From contig NZ_AMSG01000009.1 in the NCBI RefSeq assembly GCF_000300875.1, positions 62,001 to 126,000 on the forward strand: 64,000 nucleotides of DNA, read 5' to 3'. This document shows positions 1 to 9,408 of the stretch, one piece after another. The DNA is from Galbibacter marinus. Lineage in GTDB: Bacteria; Bacteroidota; Bacteroidia; Flavobacteriales; Flavobacteriaceae. Made by a program: the position numbers and the translations under genes. The notes under the pieces are model-generated. The model was not told the DNA's origin. It saw only the letters and a program-made list of their open reading frames with translations, and searched no databases. Positions within the stretch are counted from its first letter, which is position 1. Every line of letters starts with the position of its first letter.

Positions 1-195
1 CCACCAGATTCGAAATTTGAAGAGCCCAAACACGTTTCACCTTCTTATTGGGCGGTAATACATATTAAACCAAAAAGTAAAGAAGTTGTTGTGGGTTACA
101 TTGAAGATGAAATTTATTACATCGTTTTTCTGGATAAAGAACACCATTTTTGGCCCACGAAAGATATCCAAAAAAGAGGTAAAACTAAGAGGTAG
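1..195 (+). CDS. C-terminal part of an unrecognised protein (cut by window edge)
   Basis: An open frame enters from the left edge and stops with TAG at 193-195, giving the last 64 residues. The tail is hydrophilic, rich in Lys and aromatic residues (SYWAVIHIKPKSKE, then a Tyr-rich stretch and a basic end). I do not recognise the family. It is on the opposite strand to the iron-uptake block and converges on it, with about 120 bases of gene-free sequence between them. The steady codon use suggests it is real. Confidence 0.55.
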   Translation, partial: PPDSKFEEPKHVSPSYWAVIHIKPKSKEVVVGYIEDEIYYIVFLDKEHHFWPTKDIQKRGKTKR

Positions 196-318
196 ACCTT
201 TTAGGTAAGCGACAAATGTTTAGACGTCTTATTATAAGCTTTTTCTTGTTTGTCCAAATAATGGTTGTTCAGTGCCGAAAACTTACGCACAATAAGTGTA
301 CAGTCCCTTCCTTTTTAA

Positions 319-1935
319 TCAGACAAGAACTTCTTTATCTTCAGTAGTTGACTTTATAGGTTTTCCATTAATCTGTACCTTGTCTTTTTTTGGATCTTCT
401 TTTCTTTTAAGTTTAAAGAAAACCCATAGACTTATAATTGACAATACAATCCAGAGCATATCGATAAAGAAAGATTGGAAGAACTCTTCATTAAGGGTTA
501 GCCAAAACCATTTTCCACTTATCACTCCATTTACCACAGGAATAAAGAACCCGATGATACTTCCAAGTAACAAACAGTATTTGTTGGTGAAGTAATTGTC
601 TTTTTTCCAAATAAAGAACAGGCTCAATATCAGCCATCCAATTAGGTAAAAATCGTTTACAAATGACATATTCACCTCTCCATGTATTTTAACAGCAATA
701 AAACTTAGGGCCGTAATAGGGTAGAGGGAAAGACAAATTGCAACATAAACATTGACCAGTGCTCTGTTAAATCGTCTTTTGCGTTCACTTACGCTTTTCT
801 TTTCTCTAGCTACTAGCCAAATTAGTACTCCAGAGAGAATGACAAAACAGGAAATAATACCAAGTACAAAACTGATAATCCTAAGACCGTATCCGGCATA
901 ATCACCATAATGAATGCGGTATAAGATGTTTTTTACCCCATCTAAATAGGTGTTTTGCGTATAAGGGTCTTTTTCTCCTATAATAGCGCCAGTGGCATTA
1001 AAACTTAGTTTAGCCACTCCAGTGTATTTATCGTCTTTAGGAAGTTCACCTTCCACAGTAACTTTCATGTTACTGTCTGCGTAATTGTAAATGTGAAGGT
1101 GAGTGATATTTAAATTATTCCACTTATCTCTAGTCTGTTGTACAAGCCCTTCTATCGATGGCACCTGATCAATTTTTTCATAGGCGAGTGTCGGTGGTGT
1201 CTCGCTCATCTCTAGTTGATTGTATAACTCCTTCTGATCTCCATCGAATAAAAACATGATATTTGGAGCTGCCATCAGTACATTAAGCATAAAAAATGCT
1301 CCCGTAACTGCATATACAAATTGGAAAGGAAGTCCAATAACACCTAATGCCGTGTGGGCATCTGTCCAAACGGTTTTGAGTTTTGCTCTTGGACGAAAGG
1401 TATAAAAATTGCTAACTATTTTATTCCAATGGACTAGAATCCCAGTGATAATGGCAAAAAGAAAAAAGAAAGAAACTAGTCCAGAGGTATAATATCCATA
1501 AGGGTAGGGGATTTGAGCGAAAAAATGTAAACGATACAGAAATTCACCCAAGGTATATGATTCTAAATAGTTATAGGTATCAAAGGTTTCTGTATCTAAG
1601 TAAAAAAAGCTTCCAACCTTAGCCTCTTCTGCAGCTAAACTGTCCTTCGATGCGCTCATGCTGACATCTACACGTCTTTCATTGTAATGACGACCAATTT
1701 CAATATCTCTACCATAGAGTGCGTAATCCTTTTTTAAAGATTCCATAATTGGATCTAAACTACTGACAATACCATGATCTATTGGTTGGGTATACTCATC
1801 CTTTTGCCAGTTCGCAATTTCATCTCTAAAAAAAGAAAATGAACCAGTGAAGAAAATCACAAAAAGCATCGCACTGATAATGATACCACTGATGGTATGC
1901 AGATGAAATAGGATATTATAGGATCTATTATTCAT
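319..1935 (-). CDS. PepSY-associated TM helix protein (iron-uptake associated)
   Basis: A 538-residue inner-membrane protein of the PepSY_TM family, often found with TonB siderophore receptors and thought to reduce or process ferric siderophores in the periplasm. A membrane segment lies at about residues 12-35 after an LFHLHTISGIII start typical of the family. A periplasmic domain follows, then further membrane segments near 150-170, 205-230 and 350-375, and three more hydrophobic segments in the last 130 residues. The tail is charged and Lys-rich. Its start codon abuts the stop of the DUF3649-like gene (one-base overlap at 1935), so it is probably the last gene of the iron operon. The family is clear; the substrate is inferred from context. 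Confidence 0.85.
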   Translation of the reverse strand: MNNRSYNILFHLHTISGIIISAMLFVIFFTGSFSFFRDEIANWQKDEYTQPIDHGIVSSLDPIMESLKKDYALYGRDIEIGRHYNERRVDVSMSASKDSLAAEEAKVGSFFYLDTETFDTYNYLESYTLGEFLYRLHFFAQIPYPYGYYTSGLVSFFFLFAIITGILVHWNKIVSNFYTFRPRAKLKTVWTDAHTALGVIGLPFQFVYAVTGAFFMLNVLMAAPNIMFLFDGDQKELYNQLEMSETPPTLAYEKIDQVPSIEGLVQQTRDKWNNLNITHLHIYNYADSNMKVTVEGELPKDDKYTGVAKLSFNATGAIIGEKDPYTQNTYLDGVKNILYRIHYGDYAGYGLRIISFVLGIISCFVILSGVLIWLVAREKKSVSERKRRFNRALVNVYVAICLSLYPITALSFIAVKIHGEVNMSFVNDFYLIGWLILSLFFIWKKDNYFTNKYCLLLGSIIGFFIPVVNGVISGKWFWLTLNEEFFQSFFIDMLWIVLSIISLWVFFKLKRKEDPKKDKVQINGKPIKSTTEDKEVLV

Positions 1936-2240
1936 TATGATGGGATGATAGGATGATATATTTTACCAAAATGCAATGCAAGATAAAACACTGCTGTTAA
2001 AAGCAGGTACAATCCCCATAACTTCCAGGGATTTTTGGCCAAAAACGCCAAGATCATTAGGACTGCCCAAAGTATAAAACCATTGTAAGTCATGGTGATT
2101 ATCACATTGACATGATCAAGCCATACAGCCAATGCTAAATGAAAACTTACACTAACCATATAACCGCCAATAAAGCCAGCAGTTATTTTTGCAATGCGCT
2201 CCCAAGGGGATGTTGTCAGGTATTTTTTATTAGCTGGCAT
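1935..2240 (-). CDS. Small DUF3649-like membrane protein
   Basis: A 101-residue protein with three predicted membrane helices (about residues 15-38, 46-68 and 75-92). The pattern WERIAKITAGFIGGYMVS near the N terminus fits the DUF3649 group, short membrane proteins encoded next to PepSY and DUF3325 genes in iron-uptake loci. Its biochemical role is unknown. It lies 3 bases after the DUF3325-like gene and touches the PepSY gene, so the three are almost certainly co-transcribed. The family is assigned from pattern and neighbourhood, not from a search. Confidence 0.65.
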   Translation of the reverse strand: MPANKKYLTTSPWERIAKITAGFIGGYMVSVSFHLALAVWLDHVNVIITMTYNGFILWAVLMILAFLAKNPWKLWGLYLLLTAVFYLALHFGKIYHPIIPS

Positions 2241-2243
2241 AGG

Positions 2244-2570
2244 TTATAAGATAAGATTTTCAGCAATAACAATCCCAATAAATACTATTGCGACTGCTTT
2301 GTAATTCATGATTCTAAGTGGACAGAGGATAATAATTAGACTTGCGATAGTGGATAAGATAACAAAATAGTACAGTATCCCCGCAGCTAATCCTTTGTGT
2401 AGAACAGTGAGAATAAGACTTCCAACTAAAAGTATAACTCCAGCAGGTTTTAATAATGACTGACTCCTTAACCAAACATCAAATCCGCCTTGAGCAAGTT
2501 CAGCTCGAGATGAGGTGTTGTAAAGGGCATAAAAGCCTGCAAAGGTCAATAAGAGAATAAGTGTTGTCAT
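2244..2570 (-). CDS. Small DUF3325-like membrane protein
   Basis: A 108-residue protein with hydrophobic helices at about 1-18, 40-60, 62-82 and 88-106. Composition and position resemble DUF3325 proteins, which accompany DUF3649 and PepSY_TM proteins downstream of siderophore receptors. The function is unknown. It is the first of three tightly packed minus-strand genes (gaps of 3 and -1 bases) and begins about 96 bases after the DUF4198-like gene's own stop codon side, so it may be read from the same iron-regulated transcript. Confidence 0.6.
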   Translation of the reverse strand: MTTLILLLTFAGFYALYNTSSRAELAQGGFDVWLRSQSLLKPAGVILLVGSLILTVLHKGLAAGILYYFVILSTIASLIIILCPLRIMNYKAVAIVFIGIVIAENLIL

Positions 2571-2666
2571 TGGTCTATATTATTCAGTTAATCTGTCAAT
2601 TATCTTAAAGCAAGGAAACAGCACAGAGATTTACTCAGCGCTGTTTACCTTAAATTTTGTTTTTCC

Positions 2667-3383
2667 TTAAGCTGGAATGCAGTAGGTCACACAGTGCCAT
2701 ACAAACTCATAATCTTCACCTTTGTAGGTGCCAGGAACTTCTTCCTGATGTGTAGCCTCAAGGATATATTTCGTATCCCATGGCAATCCAAACTCTATAA
2801 AACCATCTTGGTCAGTCTCCAATGTTTTTGACCAAAGGTCTTTTACAAATAATTTAACTTCGCTCTTTGCAAGTGGTTGTCCTTTAAACAACAATTGTAA
2901 TTTCACCTGATCATCAGCAGTTACGATACGTTTAACAGTAATACCGTTTTCATTTTGAGTTGCAGTATCGTTTTGCGCTTCACCAACACTTACATTAGCA
3001 ACAGCGTGGTAATGTGTTTTGAAAATACCAAAATCATATTCAGAATAATCAATCACATCAATTTGGTCGTTGTTCAGAAGTAAGGTATAAACCCCGTTTT
3101 CCTCTGGTGTAAAAACCGCTTTGTAATGATCCTTTTGCGCTGTGGTGCTAAGAGGGATTTTTTTACCTGAAGGGCTTACTGCCCAAAGAGTAAAGTTTTT
3201 CACCCCTTGAAAAGCTTCTCCTTGAACCTCTTCAACCACCCCATAGGTATATTCACCCATGTGAACTTTTACGACATGTTCTTGTCCAATGCTGCCTGAA
3301 ACCTTTGTTTCAATCCATAAATAATGGGCAAAGCTATTTGCCGTGGTCAGTAGTAATACTGTTAATGCAATTAATTTTTTCAT
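2667..3383 (-). CDS. DUF4198-like periplasmic protein
   Basis: A 238-residue secreted protein with a clear signal peptide (MKKLIALTVLLLTTANSFA, cleavage before HYLWIE). The HYLW motif directly after the signal is characteristic of DUF4198/NikM-like proteins, periplasmic beta-sandwich proteins linked to metal uptake. Two Ig-like halves can be seen, about 20-130 and 150-225. The second resembles the carboxypeptidase-regulatory fold (DQDGFIEFGLPWDTKYILEA). It ends CVTYCIPA, with two cysteines that may pair. It follows the second TonB receptor by 25 bases on the same strand, so a role in iron or metal handling is likely but not shown. Confidence 0.75.
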   Translation of the reverse strand: MKKLIALTVLLLTTANSFAHYLWIETKVSGSIGQEHVVKVHMGEYTYGVVEEVQGEAFQGVKNFTLWAVSPSGKKIPLSTTAQKDHYKAVFTPEENGVYTLLLNNDQIDVIDYSEYDFGIFKTHYHAVANVSVGEAQNDTATQNENGITVKRIVTADDQVKLQLLFKGQPLAKSEVKLFVKDLWSKTLETDQDGFIEFGLPWDTKYILEATHQEEVPGTYKGEDYEFVWHCVTYCIPA

Positions 3384-3408
3384 GGTTCTTTCTATTATTA
3401 GTTTGTTA

Positions 3409-5772
3409 TTAAAATCTGTATGTTAAGGTCAGTCTTGCGTTTGTTCCAGGTTCACTCTGCCAGTATAAATACTCTGCATAAGCGGCGCCCGAGTATAGGT
3501 ATTCATTTAACAGGTTATTGATGTTTAGATTGACTCCAAAGTGCTCATTAGACCAAGAGATTCCACCATCCATGCGGAAGTAGTCAGGTAACACGGCTTC
3601 GTTTTCAGCGCTCCATGCCCAAGTTGAACGGTCGACCTGGTATTGGTATCCCAAAGAAACTGCGAAGCCTTCAAATGTTGTCCCAGGAAGGAAAGTGTAG
3701 TTCACCCATCCATTGGTAATGTGCTTGGCATGTCCAGCAATACTATTTCCAATATTATCTTTGTTAGTGTCCTCGGTGATCTCCACATCGGTATTGGCAT
3801 AATTAAAAACCACATTGATAGCTGGGGTAATCTGTCCTTGCATATCGAATTCGATACCTTTGGATTGTACTTCTCCTGTTTGAGTTGAAAATCGGTAATT
3901 ACCGTTTTCATCAGTATGCTCAAGATCACTAACTAAATAATTGTTTTTGGTAATCTGGTAAAAAGTAAGGCTGGTATTTAGTTTTCCTCCAAACCACTGT
4001 TTTTTTAATCCTCCTTCAATGTCCACAGACTCTAATGGGTCAAACTTCTGATTGTTATAGCTTTGACCGTATTGTGGCGTGAAGGCCTGGTCGTATAACG
4101 CATAGGCGGTAAAATCAGGTAAGATATTAACGCTCAGTCCAACTCTAGGGGTGATTTTATCATCTTGGCTTTGATCTCCATAGGCAAATATGTTTGCGCT
4201 GTTGTAACGAGCTGCAAGGGTAAGCCTAACTCTGTCATTCCACATCCAAGCTTCATCTTGAAGGTAAAAAGAGCGGTAGATGGTACCTTGATAGTTTGCT
4301 GCTCCACGAACTTTAACTGGAACACTTCTATCAAAAATAGGGTAGACGGCCTCACCGTATATAGGATTATATATATTGAAAGGTTGGTTAATATCTATAG
4401 GACCTCCGCCGGCTTGGCTCCAGTCTGCCCAATATTCTAAGTGACGGTAATCAAAGCCACCCAAGACTTTGTGTTTAATGCCACCTGTATTAAATTCCCC
4501 ATTAATGTAAAGTTGCCCAAGTTCATTGGTACTAACAGCATCCGAGACGCTGATTCCACGATAAAACTCTCCATTTCCAACCACAGCGGCTGGCCAGGCA
4601 GAGGCTCCAGTGGAGGTGTAATCCATGAACATATACTGTCCCATTACAGACCACTTATCATTAAAGTCGTGAGTAGCATTTACCAGAAGGCTCACCTCTT
4701 CAATTTTACTCTGAGGAAAATCTTCATCTAGGTAAGTAAAGTCGCGATCTAAGCTTCCAAAACCATCCTCAACAGGAGCGAATATATAGGCAGCTCCAGT
4801 GATTTGGTTTGATTGCTGATAGGTGAATTCTGTAGTAACCTTTGTTTTGTCTGTAATGTTATAACTAAGTGAAGGAACAATACTAATACGGTCACTTAAG
4901 TCGTAATCTCTGTGAGTTTGTGCATCCTCATACATCCCTACAAAACGGTACTGTAATTTATCATCCTGGGTAAGCGCCCCACCTGAGTCAAAACTAAGTC
5001 TATAGCTTCCAAAGGTATCTCCTGTTACAGAGAGTTGATTTACAGATACGCTTGTTGGCTTTTTGGTTACCACATTGTAGAACCCTCCAGGTTCACCTGC
5101 AGATTGCATAAATCCTGCAGGTCCTTTAACGAATTCAATATTCTGAACCATGGACATATCCTCAGCAAGAGGCCCCCATGGAAGTTCAATATTTAAACCA
5201 TTCCTAAAGGCTGGTAGTTTAAACCCACGCATATTAATACGAGCAAAAGTTCCCCAGTGTTCTATCATCTGAGCTCCACTGACATTACGAGTCACATTCT
5301 CCATCATGTTCACAAGATTTTGGCTTTTGATCAAATTGTTACTGATGATTTGAATGTTCTGTGGAAGGTCCAATACCTCGGTAGTCAGGCGCAAGGATTG
5401 GGAAGGCTGTTTTACAAGAAAATCAGCATGGCCGTTTCCGCTTACCACCACTTCATCCAAGGATTCTGTGGATTGTTGGATTTTTATACGACCAAGATTT
5501 AAAGATTGGTTGGTCTCAACTTCGATTTGTTGAGTTTTAGTTTGGTAGCCAATGCTACTGAATTGTATAGTATAATTGCCGGGGGCGATTTGGATTAAAC
5601 GAAATTTTCCATTTTCATCCGCCTGAGTTCCTTTAGCAATCTCTAGGAGCTGTATGGTAACCATAGGTACTCCTTTTCCGTTTTCGCCTATTACTTGGCC
5701 CTGGACGCTGGCCTGTTGCGCAAAGGCGCTGAAGCCAATTAGGCAGAGTACTATGATGATGGTGTTTTTCAT
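3409..5772 (-). CDS. TonB-dependent siderophore receptor
   Basis: A 787-residue outer-membrane receptor. A signal peptide (about 1-18) is followed by a carboxypeptidase-like domain (about 22-105), a plug domain beginning near LDEVVVSG and containing VEFVKGPAGFMQSAGEPGG, and a 22-strand-type barrel ending ARLTLTYRF with the terminal aromatic needed for insertion. The plug sequence places it with FhuA/FoxA-type siderophore receptors. It lies 38 bases after another TonB receptor on the same strand and upstream of the DUF4198, DUF3325, DUF3649 and PepSY genes, which supports ferric-siderophore uptake. The particular siderophore cannot be read from sequence. Confidence 0.9.
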   Translation of the reverse strand: MKNTIIIVLCLIGFSAFAQQASVQGQVIGENGKGVPMVTIQLLEIAKGTQADENGKFRLIQIAPGNYTIQFSSIGYQTKTQQIEVETNQSLNLGRIKIQQSTESLDEVVVSGNGHADFLVKQPSQSLRLTTEVLDLPQNIQIISNNLIKSQNLVNMMENVTRNVSGAQMIEHWGTFARINMRGFKLPAFRNGLNIELPWGPLAEDMSMVQNIEFVKGPAGFMQSAGEPGGFYNVVTKKPTSVSVNQLSVTGDTFGSYRLSFDSGGALTQDDKLQYRFVGMYEDAQTHRDYDLSDRISIVPSLSYNITDKTKVTTEFTYQQSNQITGAAYIFAPVEDGFGSLDRDFTYLDEDFPQSKIEEVSLLVNATHDFNDKWSVMGQYMFMDYTSTGASAWPAAVVGNGEFYRGISVSDAVSTNELGQLYINGEFNTGGIKHKVLGGFDYRHLEYWADWSQAGGGPIDINQPFNIYNPIYGEAVYPIFDRSVPVKVRGAANYQGTIYRSFYLQDEAWMWNDRVRLTLAARYNSANIFAYGDQSQDDKITPRVGLSVNILPDFTAYALYDQAFTPQYGQSYNNQKFDPLESVDIEGGLKKQWFGGKLNTSLTFYQITKNNYLVSDLEHTDENGNYRFSTQTGEVQSKGIEFDMQGQITPAINVVFNYANTDVEITEDTNKDNIGNSIAGHAKHITNGWVNYTFLPGTTFEGFAVSLGYQYQVDRSTWAWSAENEAVLPDYFRMDGGISWSNEHFGVNLNINNLLNEYLYSGAAYAEYLYWQSEPGTNARLTLTYRF

Positions 5773-5810
5773 TTTTTATTTAGTTGTGTTGGGTTTCTAG
5801 TTGATTTGTT

Positions 5811-8270
5811 TTAAAATTTATAAGTAAAGTTTGCTGAGAACATTCTTGGAAGTTGCGGGTTGATCGTTGACCAACCAGAATAATACTCTTGGTTTGAGAT
5901 GTTGTCTAGCTTTAAGGTGATTCCGAAATCTTCAGTTTCATAGAATACAGAAGCATTGATTAAGGTATACTCATCAAGGGTAAATGTCCCTAGATTATTT
6001 CTGTCAAATATGTTGTTTTCTCCAGCGTAGTTTCCTCCAAATCCAAGACCAAACCCTTTTAGACCTCCATATTGGAAACGGTAGCTTGCCCAAAGATTTG
6101 CAAGGTTCTGAGGTCCTGCACCCTCAGGTCTTCTCCCTTGGAATGCTGCATCGCCACGTTGAAGTTCACTATCGTTATAACTATACCCAGCGATAATGTT
6201 TAATCCCACAACTGGGTTTGCGACAATACTAGCTTCGAATCCTCTACTGACTTGTTCTCCACCTTGAGTATAGGTATTAGGTCCTGTAGATAACACGATG
6301 TTAGAAACCTGAATATCATAATAGCTCAAGGTTGCTGCTAACTTGTTAGAGAATAGATTTAATTTAGTCCCAAATTCAAATTGGTTTGCTTGTTCTGGAT
6401 CAAAGCTAATAGTACTCACATTACCGTTATCTTCCACAGTTTTTGGAGCTACATTAGAGAATCCGTTCATATAATTTGCGAACACAGAAACTTTGTCAAT
6501 AATAGGCTGGTACACCAGACCGAATTTTGGAGACAGGGCTGTTTGATCATGCGCGTCATTTGAGAAATGATCTACTCGAAGACTCGCCATAGCAGAGAGC
6601 TCTGGCATAAAATAAATCACATCGGATACATAAGCACTGTATACCTTTTGATCTGATTCACTTAATTGTGATCCAGGATTCGGTAATAAGGCAATACCAG
6701 CATCGGCTCCGGCTTGTGATAACACACCTGTATCATCGGTGCCTGGTGTCTGATTCATTGGAACACCAGTAGCCTGGTGAAGAGCAGGTGCTACCGCAGA
6801 AAACTCATCGATGTTTTCTCCGATATAAACAAAACCATGTCCAGCATATCCAGTTCCACTATTAATGGCTTTTTGGTGGTAATAATCAAGACCCGCTACC
6901 ATTTTGTTTTTAAAGTTACCAAGGTTGAATTCTCCAATAAAGTTTTGTTGAATATCCGTACCTATGGTCTCTGAATTTTGATTACTGGTATATCTGGCAA
7001 ACACACTTCCTTGGGTGATTGGTGAAGTTTCGTTAACCGTTGCAGTAATATCTGTTAAGTATGAGTAGTAACCGTCAGATTTTGCGTTGGATCTAGATAC
7101 CACAGTTTGTGATGTCCAATTGTCACTTAGTTTATAACGCATTTCTCCTTGCAGGCTATAGGTCGGTGTATCTACATAAAGATCGTTGCTGGTATACGAA
7201 CGTTCATTGTTATAACCTAGCTCATCCATATTGTTAACATGTAGCGCCGCACCACGATTTAAAAATAACATGGTTTGGTTAGTGCTACGCCCGTTGTAAA
7301 ATTCTGTATTTACAAAGAATGATAAACGATCATTCACCTCAAAGGCTAAGGAAGGTGCTACATAAAATGATTTAGTAAAACCAGCATCTTGAAAGCTGTT
7401 TTGCTTGTGATAAGCTGCATTGAGTCGCAGAGCAATGTTCTTCTGATCACTAAGTATGGTGTTTACATCAGCCGTAACTCGGTTTAAACCATAACTTCCA
7501 GCGGTATATGCAATACTACCTGAAAGATCATCGAAATATGGACGCTTGGTGTTGATGTTAATAAGACCACCGTAAGAGATTAAACTACTACCATAGAGCG
7601 TTCCAGATGGACCCTTGATGACCTCCACACGGTCGATATTAGCAGGGTCTGGTGTTCCATTGGTTAAACTTGGTAGTCCATTGACCATCGTTGGTTGTAC
7701 TGCAAAACCTCTTAAGGAATAATAACCACCGCCATCACCTCCTCTTCCTGTGGATTCCCATAGTTTGTAGATCCCAGGAGCGTTTTTTAGGGCTGATTCA
7801 AAATTGGTTACCACTTGTTCTTCCAAGAGTTTTGAAGGAATGGTGTTGTACACCTGTGGGTTTTCAATATCTTTCAAAGGTAGTTTTGAAACGGCTTCAC
7901 TCTCCGCGCGATAGAATTTGTTTTTCTGCTCGGCCTCTAAAACCACTTCGTTTAAAACTTCTCTGTTCTCAATAAGTATAATAGTTCCAAGATCAACAGT
8001 TTGATTATCTGTTACATTGCTTTGTAATGTTTTTGATCGAAACCCTACATAAGAAATCTCTAGGCTGTACTTACCAGAACTCAGTGAGCTTAAATTAAAA
8101 GTACCTGTGTTATTGGTGTTGGTACCTTGATTGGTACCCTTTATGATTACATTTGCATTGGGGATGGGATAACCTTGGTCTGAAATTACTGTTCCAGAGA
8201 TAGTTCCATTTTGGGCTAGAGAGCTCAAAGTAAATCCTATAATGAATAAAGAACTAAGAATGTGTTTCAT
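5811..8270 (-). CDS. TonB-dependent receptor, first gene of iron operon
   Basis: An 819-residue outer-membrane receptor. It has a signal peptide (about 1-19), a carboxypeptidase-like domain (about 21-110, GTISGTVISDQGYPIPNANV), a plug near 130-250 (VEVIKGPSGTLYGSS) and a barrel ending MFSANFTYKF. It is paralogous to the next receptor but clearly divergent, so the pair probably serve different siderophores. It heads the minus-strand operon. A -7 box on the minus strand lies at 8315-8322, interleaved with the promoter of the divergent AraC-type regulator, as expected for regulator and target. Confidence 0.9.
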   Translation of the reverse strand: MKHILSSLFIIGFTLSSLAQNGTISGTVISDQGYPIPNANVIIKGTNQGTNTNNTGTFNLSSLSSGKYSLEISYVGFRSKTLQSNVTDNQTVDLGTIILIENREVLNEVVLEAEQKNKFYRAESEAVSKLPLKDIENPQVYNTIPSKLLEEQVVTNFESALKNAPGIYKLWESTGRGGDGGGYYSLRGFAVQPTMVNGLPSLTNGTPDPANIDRVEVIKGPSGTLYGSSLISYGGLININTKRPYFDDLSGSIAYTAGSYGLNRVTADVNTILSDQKNIALRLNAAYHKQNSFQDAGFTKSFYVAPSLAFEVNDRLSFFVNTEFYNGRSTNQTMLFLNRGAALHVNNMDELGYNNERSYTSNDLYVDTPTYSLQGEMRYKLSDNWTSQTVVSRSNAKSDGYYSYLTDITATVNETSPITQGSVFARYTSNQNSETIGTDIQQNFIGEFNLGNFKNKMVAGLDYYHQKAINSGTGYAGHGFVYIGENIDEFSAVAPALHQATGVPMNQTPGTDDTGVLSQAGADAGIALLPNPGSQLSESDQKVYSAYVSDVIYFMPELSAMASLRVDHFSNDAHDQTALSPKFGLVYQPIIDKVSVFANYMNGFSNVAPKTVEDNGNVSTISFDPEQANQFEFGTKLNLFSNKLAATLSYYDIQVSNIVLSTGPNTYTQGGEQVSRGFEASIVANPVVGLNIIAGYSYNDSELQRGDAAFQGRRPEGAGPQNLANLWASYRFQYGGLKGFGLGFGGNYAGENNIFDRNNLGTFTLDEYTLINASVFYETEDFGITLKLDNISNQEYYSGWSTINPQLPRMFSANFTYKF

Positions 8271-8287
8271 TTTAATATAATGTTATT

Positions 8288-8322
8288 TATATTTGGTCTA
8301 AATTAATCAGGATGCAAATTTA
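8288..8322. promoter_or_regulatory. Divergent overlapping promoters, TonB operon and araC-type gene
   Basis: Two matches to the Bacteroidota -7 consensus TAnnTTTG face opposite ways in the 82-base gap. TATATTTG at 8288-8295 (plus) would start the regulator transcript about 50 bases before its ATG. CAAATTTA at 8315-8322 reads TAAATTTG on the minus strand and would start the receptor operon about 38 bases before its ATG. The two transcripts would overlap, so one protein bound here could control both. Confidence 0.5.
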
Positions 8323-8352
8323 ACTAAGCATTTACTGTATTAATGACGCGAT

Positions 8353-9336
8353 ATGGAGAAAAAAAGACGTGATTTTATAAACTGTGAATTGCTCAATCTC
8401 ACCAAGCTTAATGAGAGTTTCCTCAACTCAATTGCTAAGCCCTGTGAATCAAGGAGTAATTCAGAGTATTTTTCAGAATATATCGTTAAAAAGCAGTTTG
8501 GAAAAGGACGTATATCGTTATTTAAACACCAAGGTGTGGCGTTACAATTTAGCCAGTTTGAGCTTATTCGTGATCTTGTGTGTTATATGGAAGAAGATCA
8601 GGAATTCTTAGAACTTTCATTTTTAATAGAAGGTGAGAAGATTATTTCCATGCGCGGCAGTTCGGATATCATTCACGAGAGTCAAGAGGCCTATACGGTA
8701 GAAAATACCCAATTTAAAGGGTATGTGCGTATCTCCGGGGCAAGACCTTTTCGAGAATTTAGAATTCGTTTGTCAAAAGACTATTTAAAATCCAAAGGAT
8801 GTTACCAACTTCCTGTTCTTAAATCTCTGGGCCAAAGTGGTGTCATTCATTCTATTTCCAATGAAATTTTAGAAGTTTTGATGTCTTTTGAACTTACTGG
8901 CCTTTCAAAACTCTCAGGGCGACTCTATGCGGAGGCTAAGATTTTAGAACTTTTAGCCATGGAGGTCGGAATCTACGAAAAAGGACAGGTGATCGTAAAA
9001 GGAAATAGCCAGGATAAGGTACTTAAAAAACTATACAGCGCACGTCAATTGATGCTAAGTAATTTACATCAAAATCTGTCCATACGTGAGATATCCAGAG
9101 AAATGGCCATTAACGAATACATGCTTAAGAAGGAATTCAAACGCGTTTTTGGATATTCCATCAATGAGTTCTACGCCAAAGAAAAAATGAATAAAGCCAA
9201 GGAATTATTAAAATCTACCCAGCGGCCGATCTATGAAATCGCTGGTGAGATCGGATATAAAAATGCGACCCATTTTAGCGCAGCCTTTAAACGGTTCTTT
9301 GGAAGTACTCCAAAGAATTTTAGGAGTGCCATTTAA
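8353..9336 (+). CDS. AraC-family transcriptional regulator
   Basis: A 327-residue regulator. The C-terminal about 100 residues (about 225-325) hold the double helix-turn-helix of the AraC/XylS family: the first helix pair lies around LSIREISREMAINEYMLKKE and the second around PIYEIAGEIGYKNATHFSAA, followed by FKRFFGSTPKNFR. The N-terminal 200 residues are an effector domain like those of PchR/YbtA-type siderophore regulators. Divergent placement 82 bases from two TonB receptors suggests it activates them in response to an imported ferric siderophore. The effector is inferred. Confidence 0.85.
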   Translation: MEKKRRDFINCELLNLTKLNESFLNSIAKPCESRSNSEYFSEYIVKKQFGKGRISLFKHQGVALQFSQFELIRDLVCYMEEDQEFLELSFLIEGEKIISMRGSSDIIHESQEAYTVENTQFKGYVRISGARPFREFRIRLSKDYLKSKGCYQLPVLKSLGQSGVIHSISNEILEVLMSFELTGLSKLSGRLYAEAKILELLAMEVGIYEKGQVIVKGNSQDKVLKKLYSARQLMLSNLHQNLSIREISREMAINEYMLKKEFKRVFGYSINEFYAKEKMNKAKELLKSTQRPIYEIAGEIGYKNATHFSAAFKRFFGSTPKNFRSAI

Positions 9337-9354
9337 AGAGTTTGAGAAAAAATA

Positions 9355-9384
9355 AATGCCATACTTTTTAGCATGGCATTATAA
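9355..9384. terminator. Bidirectional terminator between araC-type gene and kdsA
   Basis: The arms AATGCCAT (9355-9362) and ATGGCATT (9373-9380) form an 8-bp stem with a 10-base loop. The flanks are A-rich on the left and AT-rich on the right. It sits between two converging stop codons and can serve both genes. Confidence 0.6.
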
Positions 9385-9408
9385 TTATTTTATTGATTTT
9401 CAGTTATT

